A DNA stretch of 64,000 nt. It comes from Lytechinus pictus (Eukaryota > Echinodermata > Echinoidea > Temnopleuroida > Toxopneustidae). The stretch is from the NCBI RefSeq assembly GCF_037042905.1, contig NC_087247.1:37899420-37963419 (forward strand), read 5' to 3'. Position numbers and translations under genes: made by a program. The notes under the pieces were generated by a model. It was given only the letters and a program-made list of their open reading frames with translations, made no database searches and was not told the DNA's origin. How positions within the stretch are numbered: the first letter of the stretch is position 1; every line of letters begins with the position of its first letter. This document shows, piece by piece, positions 25,740-37,600 of this stretch.

Positions 25740-25765
25740 TTTGTGCTCGCTCGCTTCGCACGCTT
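25740..25765. repeat. Isolated GCTCGCTCGCTTCGCACGC word
   Basis: A single copy of a word related to the core of the 107-bp repeat lies outside any array. Similar isolated words are at 32,729-32,750, 33,340 and 42,610. Confidence 0.5.
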
Positions 25766-25877
25766 GCAGCATTTTTATGTTTATTTTTCCGATACGCTAT
25801 ATCTCGTTCCCTAAAAAAAATATAGGTAGGACAAAACCTCTATTTTTATATATCCTGTTATGTTTGTCATTTTGCCT

Positions 25878-25906
25878 CCGACGAAGATTCTGCTAGGATC
25901 GAAAGC
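25878..25906 (+). ncRNA. Hammerhead-like core, degenerate
   Basis: CCGACGA matches the hammerhead CUGANGA box with one change. It is followed by a 5-bp stem GATTC/GGATC with one G-U pair around a 5-base loop, and then GAAA. This order is that of the hammerhead stem II and its two conserved boxes. Such motifs are found in Penelope-like retroelements and related retrozymes. I could not identify a clear stem III or cleavage site, so it is at best a relic. Confidence 0.35.
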
Positions 25907-26335
25907 TTAGGCCCCTTTTTGACTTTATAATTTATATATCCTTCTCTTCTTCCTTGCTGGATCGATATCTCCTCAATTTTGTCAGACATTCTTTATTTTT
26001 CGTTATTGCTTAACGATCAATGGCTATAAACTCTCCAATTGATCCATTATTTAGGATAATTATGTTACCAGTCAGTCTCAAGTGAATAATCTTGGTTTCG
26101 AACCAGAATATGTTCCACTTACCATATTTTCGCCCCTTCGTTCCTCGTTTTTGATATTTTGGTTTGATAATTTGTAATGATATTTTGGTATGTGTTTGGT
26201 ATTTGTTTTTGATATTTTGGTATGTGTCAAAAATGACACTGGTCTGAAGAAAATGAATGCAAGTAAAAACGGGCACCTAAAAACCTGTCTTCTTTCTCCT
26301 CCCCCCCCCCCTCCCCCCCCCCCCCCCCCCCATTA

Positions 26336-26525
26336 AGTAGCGTAATGGGCCAATCATTTTGAGGGGGTTAAACCGATTAAAAATTTGGATTTTTTTTTTT
26401 TTTAATATAAGAATTTTGTGATAGATTTTGACATAATATTCAGTAAATAATATCAGAGTTTACCATTTTATCTTTCCTTTTCTTTTCTTTCTCCTTTTTT
26501 CTGAGTCGTAAAAATTTAGGCAGTC
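26336..26525 (+). mobile_element. AGTGGCGTA family, truncated copy
   Basis: AGTAGCGTAATGGGCCAA followed by GAGGGGG, GATAGATTTTGACATAATATTCAG and GAGTCGTAAAA matches the 21.39 kb copy in order. The right end with the inverse terminus is missing. A long C run lies just upstream (26,300-26,330). Confidence 0.75.
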
Positions 26526-28503
26526 CACTGAACATGGAATTGTATCCTCAACAATCAAAAATCGTCACGATGTGTATTTACTGATTGACATGTCTCTTTG
26601 GACCGGGAATGTCCCCGGTTGATAATGTCACCAGATGAAGGTCATCACGAACTCCTACACTTCTACACACACCCACACGCACCCTTATACACACACAAAC
26701 CGTCATTACCACCTTTAACTCATGTACACCACACTACCACCCACATATTTATTTATTGGATTTGCAACTTATGTGACGAGTCATAACATCCATTACCATT
26801 ATTACCAAGGTGAATTTTGACCTCGTGAAACCCCAATTACATTACCGTTATTCCCAAATTAGCAAATGAGTCAAGATTCAAATGTATATGATGACCTCTG
26901 TGACCTCATTACATTCGATCTTTCCTTGGAGAGGAGGCGTATAACATCCATATGTTTTACAACCCCAAAAAGTCCAAATCAACCACTCTCGCTTCAAACC
27001 TATCTAAATCATATATCAAACCATTACACTCCCACACAAAAATCACCTCTTTACAACAAAACACATTACCACATTACCGTCGACAACCACACACCGACCC
27101 GAACACCCAGCCACCCGAGCAGAAACACATTATTCATTGAAACTAGCAAAGTCCCGAAATCAAGGAATCATGGAATCACAAACTTCTGGAGAGGCCCAAA
27201 TTCACCCCCACTTCACATAAACCCTTATTTTTGCCCGCATCGGCACACTCTCGAATACATAGAATTGATCCGATATTACCTTTTCCAACCCTCTATAATT
27301 TATTCGATTAATATATGCGGTTATGTGGTAAGAATCACATTATGAGTGTTCTAGACTAATTGCTTTCCGGTTCAACCTCCAAATGACAGAGGGAATATTC
27401 ATGATCACTTTGCCATACTGCTTTGAATTATCAACCGCTGGGGCGTGCCTGTCGGGCACAGTGTGCAGAATGCGTTATGATGAAGAGATATGTTCACATC
27501 TTCGGTAGATCTGTATTACTATGGAAGATTTTCAAGTGCCATCAACTTGTCGAGATGTCGAGATAACGACTATCTCGCAGAATGGACTCATGACTTATGT
27601 TGACATATTAAATGTAAATGACGAGATTACATTTTATTCCACAGCATGCACGCACCACGTCCAGTTTGGAAACAAAACCAGGCCGCGGCGTGGCTTGCTA
27701 TAGATCAACATCCACGTGCCCGCTCACTGTGGACGTAAAATTTAGTGCTACTTGTTACGGAACCTTTAAATTGCCATCAACCTGACGAGATGGCTGGCGA
27801 GACTTTATCTTGCCATGTCGACTTAATAGCCTTGTTTTGTCGACATATTACTGTTTATAAGTCGTGTGTAAATATTTTATATTTTCATTTCATTATTATA
27901 TTATTCGGGTCACCTAAAACATGGACAATACATGAAGAATGTAATTTGTAAAGATTTTCTATGATAGTATATTAATTCAAGACATTTTCACATATTCAAG
28001 TCATTTAGTTTAGCAGACAAGATTAATCATAATTATTGTCGATGCCTAAATACAAAAATGAATTAACTGTCATAAACTGTTACAACAAATCGATTTTGTA
28101 AGGCACTTTAAAAATTCTTATATGATAGTTTATCTTGATTGGTATAATTGAATTATTTTATTTCATTCGGATAAAATGTTGATTTATATTCATCATCTAC
28201 TTTACCAAGGCACTAACACATGTAATATTCATGATGTTAAAGGATTTCTAACGACAATAAATGAATCAACTTTGTTGGCAAATACTTCTGTGTCAAATTG
28301 CATATTTGAGTGATAATTGTGTTGATATTTTTGTTTACCTCCCTTTAACCACACGAATGCCTATACAAATATTCGAACATTTGCCATATCTATAACTTAG
28401 CTACATGCTCATTTTTATCTCTGCCTTTTTCAAACATTCAATAATTAGCATAATGAAATATACCTTATTCAATTTCTTATCATCGTTTATCTACGTGCAG
28501 ACC
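26526..28503. other. No gene accepted
   Basis: A 159-codon plus-strand ORF (26,866-27,345) lies in a stretch poor in G and rich in ACC/CAC words. The protein has no domain, and the composition explains its openness. A partial internal repeat (CCATCAAC.TG.CGAGATG) occurs at about 27,540 and 27,776. Nothing else is recognised. Confidence 0.45.
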
Positions 28504-28620
28504 TCATAAGATAAGATAAGATTTTATTAAACTATCGAATCCTAATCGGGAGTATGGGAGACTCAACAAGAACATTATTTACAGTAATGGATTTGCGTAT
28601 AAAATTAACATATTTACAAT
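28504..28620 (-). mobile_element. LINE-like 3' terminus, minus strand
   Basis: On the minus strand, CTCCCATACTCCCGA..GG.TTCGATAG is followed by TTTAATAAAATCTTATCTTA. This is the same layout as the plus-strand tail at 39,230-39,384 (CTCATACCCCGAGAGGGGG, TCGATAG, AATAAAAGCTTACAATCTTA). It is probably a truncated LINE copy, and the upstream limit is not clear. Confidence 0.55.
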
Positions 28621-30254
28621 AATGAATTACATGAATATAAATCCCTTGAAAAACAAATAAAGTTTTAAAAAGGGTCCAAATTGAGGCTTTCCATTTGATC
28701 GTGCTTGCAATATCTTTTAAAGAATAAGTTTATTGCGATTCTGTGTAGACTGTGACGAGTTGTACTGTACCAATAAACTGTTCCAAGGGTTAATGTACTT
28801 AAATGTTTCAATTTCTTTTGAAAGAAAATTGCTTTAAATAACACATTATTCATGTTTAAGGTATAACGATAGGAGTTTACACATGGTCGACTGGTGGGTA
28901 CTTCCTGTTAAAAAAAGGTGAATATCAGATAAAGACGGTTGCAGTAAGAGATTTCACGTCCAGACTCAGTTTGATCAGATTGAATTCATTCTTTAGTGAG
29001 TGAGTTGCAATTTGCATAATACCTTTTCATGCCTGGCTTCAGCCGCATTTTACTTTCCATATTCTTTAAAACAGTGATGTCGAGTTCAGTGAGTGCATCC
29101 ACCGAAAGAAAATGGATGGTGTGCAAAAATACCATTCCCGGAAACAATCATTCTGGTTAAAATGGCGTTTACATTTGGGTCCCATTCTGACGAGGGATTT
29201 ATCAAAGAAACTCAAGCAATTCAATAAACGTTTACCATCATTTTCCGTCGTCTTAAAAAGTTTTCGTTTGTTGTTGCTACTTTTTGTTTTGCGGTTCTTT
29301 TCGCATGAGAAAAGTGTTTGTGAAACATCGGTAGCAATAAGTTGGTCTAAAGGAGGTTCTTTTAAAATTTCTTGTTTCGAAATGACCTGTTAGTTGGCTC
29401 ATAAGCAGAATCACCAGTCTGACAAACGCCCCTATGTAGTATAAATGTCAACTCAACTTCATCATCTACTGAAATAATATTCATTTAAAAAATGATCACT
29501 CCTCTTTTAATAACGTCTTAAACTTTGTTTTGCTATGTTGTGTTTATGAATTGCTTCCCATAAGCCGTGAATGAAGATAACCAATTACCTAAACGGGATG
29601 GAAACTTTAGCTAGCAAAACTAAACCAATCACATGTGATACCGTGAAATACGATCAGTTTATCGCACCGATAGGGACGTTATATCGATAGTAACTTGACC
29701 GTTAATGTGATCACCATGTAATCAAGGGCAGAGACAGTGTAATATGAAACTCTTGTTATCTATAAGTTATATTGTTTTTGTACGGCCAACGAATCTTGTG
29801 ACGAACACGAAGTCTGCAACTTGTAAAACCATAGCAGGGCAAAGAGGCATGTCATCGAAAGCTGCTTTTGTCACTGGCTACCAGTAGTGCATCACCTTTC
29901 CAAAAAAAAATCCAACTTGATAATAGCTCTTAAATCATCGAACTGAAAGTAAACCTGTTAACATAAATTTGCACATAAATAAACAAAGATGATACTTTGT
30001 TTAAATCGTGAAATATACCAAATTGAATGCTAGATAATTATGTGTTCAACTACGTTATGTATGACTACTCGTTTCTCAATGAGGAATTTACTTTTCATGA
30101 CGTAATTTTGCTTCTTGGAAATGCCACATCTCATTTGAAATAAGATTTATTTTAAAAAAATCGCGTTGCATCTGATAGCAAAGTGTGCGCTGGGCTTAAA
30201 ATAATACACATATGGGACGTTAAGATTTACAAAAAGACCACCCCTTGTCCTGTT
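28621..30254. other. No gene accepted
   Basis: Short ORFs at 28,665-28,853 (minus) and 29,112-29,393 (plus) have no recognised domain or splice support. The former might belong to the adjacent LINE remnant, but I cannot show it. Confidence 0.4.
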
Positions 30255-30394
30255 CAGGGTAAGGAGCGTTTCATCAATGTTTTGTACGACAAGTTGTCGG
30301 AACTTTCCTTAATTTTGATTGGCTGAAAAGAACTGTTACTGCGGTAACTGTCGGATAAAACATCCGACAAGTCATTTCATGAAACGCTACCCTG
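30255..30394. mobile_element. Short inverted-repeat element, CAGGGTA ends
   Basis: CAGGGTAAGGAGCGTTTCATCAA on the left matches CAGGGTAGCGTTTCATGAA read inward from the right, with a 4-bp insertion in one arm. Inner words ACAAGTTGTCGG and CCGACAAGT are also inverse copies. The 140-bp, non-coding element forms a nearly complete hairpin. Confidence 0.8.
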
Positions 30395-33272
30395 ATCATC
30401 AATGGAATTTGATTTAAAAAAAATAATGTCATGAAAACCAGGTACAAAAAATGCCGGAGTGTTCAGGGATATCAAACCTGCAACCTCTGTAGTTGCCGTT
30501 GCAAACTCTGTCAACTCCGTAAGGACAACGATACATGGTCAGATGGTCAATTATGTAAATAACCTTAAAAGCTTTGTAAGTCGTTTCCATATTTGATTTG
30601 AACGTTTAGGTCAGATACTGAATGGAGAATATGTGTTAAATGTATAAAGCACTTGTTGTTGCCATTTTTTGACAAAAAATAATAAGTCCTTCGAATTTCG
30701 CCGCTCAAATGATGAAAACATTTAATCCTCCATGAGTCATATTCGACTAGTTAAAGGAAAGGACTATATCCATATATATTGTTTTTATTTTAAGAACAAG
30801 TGAGCGTTTCAGGATCCGATTTATTTCATTTTTATCTACAAATTTTCCCAGAAAATGAGTTCCAAAAATATCAATGGTTTTTAAGAAGAATCATATATAA
30901 TCGCTGTATGAAAATAAGTGTCGCATTACATGCACTTTGTCTTTTGTTTTTCGAGACAATATACCATTTTGATCTCTATTACAAGTTTATTATTCACCTT
31001 ACAATGAGGCAGACATCTGTTTGATCCCTAAACCGAAACCTGTCAATACTATAGGATCCAATTATGCAAATCACATCATATCTCACAATCCTCCTTCTAA
31101 TTTCCTTGTTGCTGGCTGCCTAAACCCGACACCTACGTTGGAATGGAAAACATACGTTGGAATGGAATAAAAGTCATCAAACATGCTAATAAAAAGGGAT
31201 TTACATCATGAAATATGATGGAAATAATAACGTTACTAAGAAATCAAACTGTACCCATAAATCACGATATATAAAGAAAATAATATTGACGGGAGCTAAA
31301 AGCACATCAGTTCTTTTTCAGAGGCACAGACATGACAAATAAATGATACAAATGAAATTAAACACATATCACATGTCAGTTGCACCTCCGATATTCTCTA
31401 CAGCATTATTTTTTAGCATGATAAAATGAAATCAATTAATACAGTTCCACTGAGTTTAACTTCCTCAATCATTCTACCATCTATTCGATTACGTAACCAG
31501 TCATGGTCTGATATCATTGACTGCTTACTCATCACTACCGAAAACATGGTATAGAAACATCTTCTTCTTGTATTTATCGTTCAGTCTTTTGACAAACAGA
31601 GACAAATTTATGCAATGCAAGAAATAGGCAAAAAATCCCCATTCAAATTATTGTAAAATATGATTATGATATAGAAATGCTTCAATTTTTTCTAGCTTTT
31701 ATTTAATTTTGATTATTACTCTTTGAATCTCTATATTTTATTTCATAATATGCTAACACATCCTATTTTGTTACACTTCTATTTGATTAATAAATTGATT
31801 TATAATTGTGTTACTAAAATTATTTATAAATAATGTTTATTGAATAAACAGATGAATCATAAAAGACAGTGCAAAATTCCTGAATAGAATTCCAATTCCC
31901 ATATATGACTTTTGAAAGAATTTTCCCAATGTATGCCACTCGCTTCCGTTCATATTGGAGTTTGGCGAAATTAAAATATATCCTTAATATATATCGTGTT
32001 TTGTGGGATGTGCTAGAAAGCACACTAAATTATTGCACAGTCTTGTACGAATCGCTCATTAGACATAATTATGAACATAATACTTCTTTGAGCATTGTTT
32101 CTCGGCGGAAATTACCCAACGTATGTCTTGTTAACATAATAAAACTAAGTCGAGTCATACGAAACTTGATTTTCTGTTGAACTTATTCCTGAAAATAAGA
32201 GAGGAATACTGATCAAATCACATGAGTTGGTATAAGTTGATGTAACGTTGCTTTCCTGACTACGTATCTTTGACGCACAAAGTGAAACTGATATCGTACA
32301 TGATTATAAAGTGAATATCAAATGGAACTCAAAATGACAAATCCCTTGAACTGTTGACACATGTTTACAATCATCTCAAGCACATTAGCTCTTGACTATT
32401 TTAGTTTGCCTTACATAACAATACATTTTAATTATAGAACGTTTAATTACACTTTTTACATTATTCACAATGCGCAAAGTTTGAAGAAATGGTAACACTA
32501 TTTTGATCCAAACTATTTTAGTACGAACATATTCATTTCTAAACAAGATGTGAAAATTTTAGTAGCACAATATTTCAGCTACCTCACGCTTGCGTTTCCC
32601 TTTTTTTCCTTTTAATACAATGTTATCATTTATCACATTTGGTGGTGAAAGTGAATTTTTAAGGCTGATTTAACGGTTTAATTGTGAAATAAAATACTGA
32701 ATTACAGTTGGGCTGACCACGCATATTAACATGCGAGCAAGCGAAGCGAGAGAGCAAATTTTCAGTGGTTGGAAGACTGAATGGTGTCCAAAACCGCGTT
32801 TCTTGTTAAACCGAAACGAGGAAATGGAGATGAAGTATATGTATTTGAAATGTATTCAATGAAAGCTTATTTACTCATTGGTTACACATTAGGTGAGAAT
32901 GGAAGAATGTGTCATCATAATTATCATGAATGAGTATGTCTCAAGAAAATTAATGAATTATGTGCCTTCCCAGACCACTATGTAAACTCCCTGAATAGTG
33001 GAGAATAGAACATTAATGCAAATAAAATTGAAAATATTTGCCGAATGGAATTATTTTGAACAATTTAAAAAATATATATATATTTAGAGATTATGCAACA
33101 TTAAACATTGTAAACAAAAGTTCATTCACATTTGAATTGCTTATTACATTGTTTTCCTAATAAAAATTATTTCGTTATAGCATGAATAAAATTGTAAAGA
33201 TGCGGGAAATGTTACTATTATTACTGTACTTTTGATTGAGTAACGGAATCCATTTGATCAATGTCAACATTT
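30395..33272. other. No gene seen
   Basis: Very AT-rich, with short ORFs only. A GCGAGCAAGCGAAGCGAGAG word sits alone at about 32,732-32,751. No RNA gene is recognised. Confidence 0.45.
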
Positions 33273-33986
33273 AGTGGCGTAATAAGTCAAACATTTTGAG
33301 GGGGCAGACATTGTGCACGGGCAACAATTTACAAAAGCTGTGAGCGAGCGAAGGGAGCAAGTAAATTTTTATACTTTTTCATACAAAAATTAAAGTTTGT
33401 AAAATGATTTTACAGAATATTCAGATAGTGACATCATATTTCATCCTTTTTCCTTTACTTTTCTTTCATTTTTGTCTCGCCTGCACAACAGAGGCATCGC
33501 GTTTTCGGCGACGGCAGCGACGGCGTCATTATTGAAATCTTAACCAATGTTCAGTTTTTGAAATGTCATCGTGACTTAGGAATCCTATTTCATGATAATT
33601 ATTAAGGGTAAATAAACTTTGACCATTTTTTGGAATCATCATCGAAATGTTAAGCCATAGGTTAAGTTTTTGACATGCCATCATAACTTTCAAAGTATAT
33701 AGGAAATAAGGGAAATCAAGTATGACTGATCGTTTTGCACGAATTTCAGGTCGAATGATCAAGGTTAAAGGTCATTTGTGGTCGATGAAGTTATTTTTTA
33801 TTACAATACGGATGGGGTTATTTGTGAATGATTATTATTCATCTGTTCAAAGTCAGCACTACCGTTATATTGAATGGCGTAATACAGACAAGTCTATCAG
33901 AGGCGTTACACTTGACTCATTGATTTCTTGGTCTTGACTTTTTTTTTGGGGGGGGGGCATCCTAATCCCGCCATCTGTACGCTGGT
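33273..33986 (+). mobile_element. AGTGGCGTA family copy, probably split by an insertion
   Basis: The left part (33,273-33,470) follows the 21.39 kb copy: AGTGGCGTAATAAG, GAGGGGG, a GTGAGCGAGCGAAGGGAGC word, TTTTACAGAATATTCAG, then the T/C tract. The expected right part (TTCTTGGTC, homopolymer, CCATCTGTACGC) appears only at about 33,917-33,984, after a different dispersed repeat. The right terminus is mutated. The split is an inference from order and content. Confidence 0.5.
33471..33800 (+). repeat. Dispersed repeat starting TTTGTCTCGCCTGC
   Basis: It starts TTTGTCTCGCCTGC, then a CGGCGACGGC patch, then two related units (GAAATCTTAACC..GTTAAGTTTTTGA.ATG.CATCATAACTT) and ends with GGTCGAATGATCAAGG and AAAGGTCATTTGTGG. 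I recognise this general text as a widespread repeat of marine invertebrate genomes, but I cannot name its class with certainty. Confidence 0.55.
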
Positions 33987-34099
33987 GTCATTAGTATTTC
34001 ATTGTAAATTTCACTTGAAGTATGGGGTAGGCCTTTACTTGTATAAACTATCCCCCTTCTCTAAAGGTGCCCGTTGTGAAGAAACTAGAAATATAACTG

Positions 34100-34650
34100 A
34101 AGGTGATTAATACCCCGCCCCATGCCGTTACCATGGCAATGCAGTTTCCAAAACACTAAGAAAATGAATCTTGCATGTCGTTACCCCAAAAGGAATATGT
34201 TTGCCAACTTCCATGAGTACTGGCTGAAAACTGGGGATGTAGTTTGAGCCGAAATGAGTTTTCCTGGCTTTTGGCCATTGTATGTGGTAACCATGGCAAC
34301 ACATTTTTTCTTAGAAATGCAAAAAAATGTGTCTTTCATCTCTCTAGCTATAGACCTATGTGTGTAACAATTCCATGAGCATAGGTCATAAAATGAAAAA
34401 GAAGTTCAATCCACATGTTTTAATATGCTGTTACCATGACAACGCAGTTTCAAAAATAATTTTTATAGGATATTTGAATTTTTAAAATGCTAAATTGCAT
34501 CATGATCATTTAAAATCATCGGTCCATAGTCATCCTTTGAACTGGCTGCTGATGAAAATACGTTTCCTAGCAACCGTTGCTACAATAATTAGAGTTCATT
34601 TTGGCGCCACCCTTGAAAATACTTAAAATGGTATTTGGATAATGTGAGCC
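34100..34650 (+). repeat. Tandem ~145-bp units with X-box-like palindromes
   Basis: GTTACCATGGCAAT (34,127), GTAACCATGGCAAC (34,287), GTTACCATGACAAC (34,430) and AGCAACCGTTGCTA (about 34,568) are spaced 160, 143 and 138 bp apart. They are followed by related text (GCAGTTTC.AAA, ATGAGCATAGGTCA). GTNRCC-N-RGYAAC is the form of the RFX X-box. The array may be just a tandem repeat family that happens to hold this palindrome. Confidence 0.6.
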
Positions 34651-34786
34651 AAGTTTCATGCTTTTATTTATTTTTGTTTGTTTGATTACGATCATGTCTA
34701 ATTATGTAAATATTGTGATTTCTTGTAATTGATTATTTATGAAAACAATAAAAACATAATTAAAAAAAAAAAGTTTCATGCTTTTA
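34651..34786 (+). mobile_element. 5'-truncated retroposon with 16-bp target duplication
   Basis: The 16-bp AAGTTTCATGCTTTTA at 34,651-34,666 is repeated exactly at 34,771-34,786. The 104 bp between ends in AATAAAAACATAATTAAAAAAAAAA, a polyadenylation-type signal and an A tail. These are the marks of target-primed reverse transcription of a short 3' fragment of a LINE or an mRNA. The source transcript is not identified. Confidence 0.85.
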
Positions 34787-35368
34787 GCACAATCTGAACA
34801 TTTTTTCACCCCTTGCCGAGACTATTTTATCTCTCCCTTTTATATTCGGTGTTTGTTTGCATCTCACTTTCCTGTCTGTTTCCCTTTCTTCCTCTCTCTC
34901 TCATTCTATTTCTCTCTCCACTTCTTTTTTCCTCTCCCTCTTTTCTCCCCGTCTGTTATCACCATTCATCTACCTTTCTATAACTTCAACCTCTTTTCCT
35001 CAATGTGTCTATTTAAAGCAGCCGCTTCGAAGTTCCCATTTATATCAGAATTTTGATTGTCAAAATGTACAATGATTTCAAATCAAACTTGTCCATTTAT
35101 ATGGATGAAAATAACAAATAGTTGCGTCATTATTAAGTACATCAATAATTGACTGTATTTACGTCAATGTATTCTTATTCAGTCTACCAGTCTTGATGGA
35201 CGGTGAGGATTCAATATTCGTTCGGATACAACAAAGATCTATTTTTATATTTCCATGGATATCAACATGTTTTCATATGATGAATTAGTTACATGGGTAA
35301 GTCTTCTGTTGAATTTCTTATATTTCCATTCTCTGACAAATATTTTCATCATATTCATTTTGATCCGC
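34787..35368. other. No gene seen; C/T tract
   Basis: A pyrimidine tract at about 34,865-34,965 generates two overlapping low-complexity ORFs. Nothing else is recognised. Confidence 0.5.
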
Positions 35369-36449
35369 AGTGGCGTAACTACGGGGGATGGGGGCACGGG
35401 GGGGGCTCGTGCCCCCCCCCCCCCCATCGGCTGCCCCCCCCCCAAAAAAAAAAAAAGGGAGAAAGGAGAAAGGGAGGCGAAAAGAAAGAGTAACGTAGTG
35501 GGGGAAGATGAAACTATTGTATATTATATCATATCATATATATATTTCATATATCATATTAAATTACGTGTTTAATGAGATATGATAATCCTTCTGTACT
35601 AAAACATCCCGTTTTCAATTCAATATACACCAAATATATTTCCTCGCACTTCGAGTTAATATTGTTTTATGTGGTGACCTATGCTTCTTTTTCATGACTA
35701 TTCAAAATGATTGTCCCCTTTTAAGTTCTGAATATAAAACATTTTCAGTCCGTGCTAACGTTCGCATGAGTGGATAGGTGAGATATGTCTGCTCTTCATG
35801 AACTTCTCTAAAAAGTCTTAAAATGTCCCTTTTTCTTGTCTGAATATTAACAATTTTCAGCTCGTGCTTCGCGCTCGCATCGTTTGGTTAGTGAAATACG
35901 TATACTCTTACTGAATTCCTACAAATAAGTCTGAGAATGCCCCTCTTCAGGTCTGAATTTCACAAATTTTCAGCTCGCGCTTCGCGCTCGTAATATTTGA
36001 TTAGTGAGATCGTATCATGTTCATGATTACAATGACTACAAAAAGTGCTTCATTTGTTTAGGTGTTCTCATTAGATGACTGTGGTGAAATATGCATGCTC
36101 TTCATGAATTTCCCAAAAAAAATAGTCCTTAAAATGTCCCTGTCTATTGGGGTCAATATATTTAAATAAAATTCAGCTCGCGCTTCGCGCTCGCATTGTT
36201 TGTTTAGTGAGACAGGTACGTATCATGATTACAAAAATTTGCTTCTGTCCTTTTTACGTCTGAATATCAAAATTTTTCAGCTCGCACTTCGCGCTCGCAT
36301 TATTTGATCAGTGAGATACATATCCGTTTAATGGCACAGTCCTTAAAATGTCTCTATTTGGTCAGTATACCTGGCAATGGAGCGCCCACTAAAGTGACTA
36401 AAATTTTGCTGGTGCCCCCCCCCCCTGCATTGACCCATGGTACGCCACT
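35369..36449 (+). mobile_element. AGTGGCGTA-ended long element carrying the ~107-bp array
   Basis: The left end AGTGGCGTA at 35,369 is matched by TACGCCACT ending at 36,449. After the left end come G and C homopolymers and a purine-rich stretch. Then tandem units carry GC-rich cores at about 35,645, 35,752, 35,861, 35,974, 36,177 and 36,281, with one unrecognisable unit near 36,075. A C run then precedes the right end. It is non-coding. The outer ends belong to the same family as the short elements at 21.4 and 42.5 kb. Confidence 0.65.
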
Positions 36450-37144
36450 ATTGACCCGTTTCTGCAATTCAGCACAAAAATATCACGTCAAACAATGTCA
36501 TTGAGATAAAAAAATTTCATTCATATGTAATGCCAATCATAGTTACATTTGCAATTAAACTAATTTTTTTATAAAGAAGACAAATTGAGAAGTGAAAATA
36601 TATTCTCTTCTTACCTTCCTCATCAAGCGAGCATTGCTTTTTTGAAGCGATGATAGAAGACAAACTGATTCACTCTTTACTTTCATGAAAAAATGAAGCA
36701 TACTTTGAATGGAGAAGATTTTATTGTTAATACATGTCAGCCAACATCAGGAATATTTTGAGCAGCTATGAACGATTTAGACGAGATGGGTACCTTAACA
36801 TTTCCCTCCTCACAATATAGATGATTTCTTTCGGGTTAGCGACTCTGACTAAGATGCCATACAAGATGTTGAATGACCGAGGTTTCTTGAAAATTCTTTA
36901 CCGAGATCAGGGGCATGGTCATACAGAGGGAAAGAGAGAGAGCGCGCGCGCGCACACACACACACACACACCCGCACCCACCCACCCACACACATACACA
37001 CACCCACTCTCTCTTTAATAAGCGCATACGTGAATGAAGGATGACATTAAAAAAATCGTTAAGACATTAGCCCCAAAATCATGTTAATAGCCGTGTGAAG
37101 TAACTGATTCATGAATCAAATTCTACTGCTGGTCCTACTATTTA
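36450..37144. other. No gene seen; CA repeat at 36.95 kb
   Basis: A purine tract with GCGCGCGCG and CACACACA units lies at about 36,930-37,010. The rest is AT-rich and unassigned. Confidence 0.5.
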
Positions 37145-37600
37145 ATAATGCATAGACGGATCCAGGGGTCCAAGGGGCCGAGCCCCCCCCCCCCCCCCCC
37201 CCCCTTATTGGCGACGCAAAAAATGGGGAAAAGTGGGAATAAGAAAAAAGAAGGGAAGGTAATAGAGGAGAGGAGAAACAAAAGAAGAAAAAAAAGAAGA
37301 GGAGGATGACGAGCGAATAAATATGAAACAAGGTGAGGGGATACTTGGAAACAAAATTCATGTGACTGTATAAAATTTTCGCTCGCGCTTCGCGCTGGCA
37401 TTGCCTGTTCGGTGAGACACATACATGTATCTTGGTCAATAGACTGAAATTGAGCTTAAAATTTCCAAGTAAAAGTCAATATACGAAACACATTTCAGCT
37501 CGGACATCGAACTTTCATTATTTTGTTTGATTTACAAATTGATTCTTTAAGAAATGCTCTGTAAAATGTATTGTTTTATGGTCTGAATATCATATATGTG
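37145..37600 (+). repeat. ~107-bp repeat block 4 with purine-rich header
   Basis: The order is GACGGATCCAGGGGTCC, a long C run (about 37,183-37,204), a purine-rich stretch, a GCTCGCGCTTCGCGCTGGC core at about 37,381 and a weaker core at 37,498. The order matches the block starting at 428. Confidence 0.6.

Noticed and set aside
26866..27345. 159-codon plus-strand ORF as a gene
   Set aside because: The region is poor in G and dominated by ACC/CAC words, which removes stop codons. The protein has no recognisable motif and no splice support.
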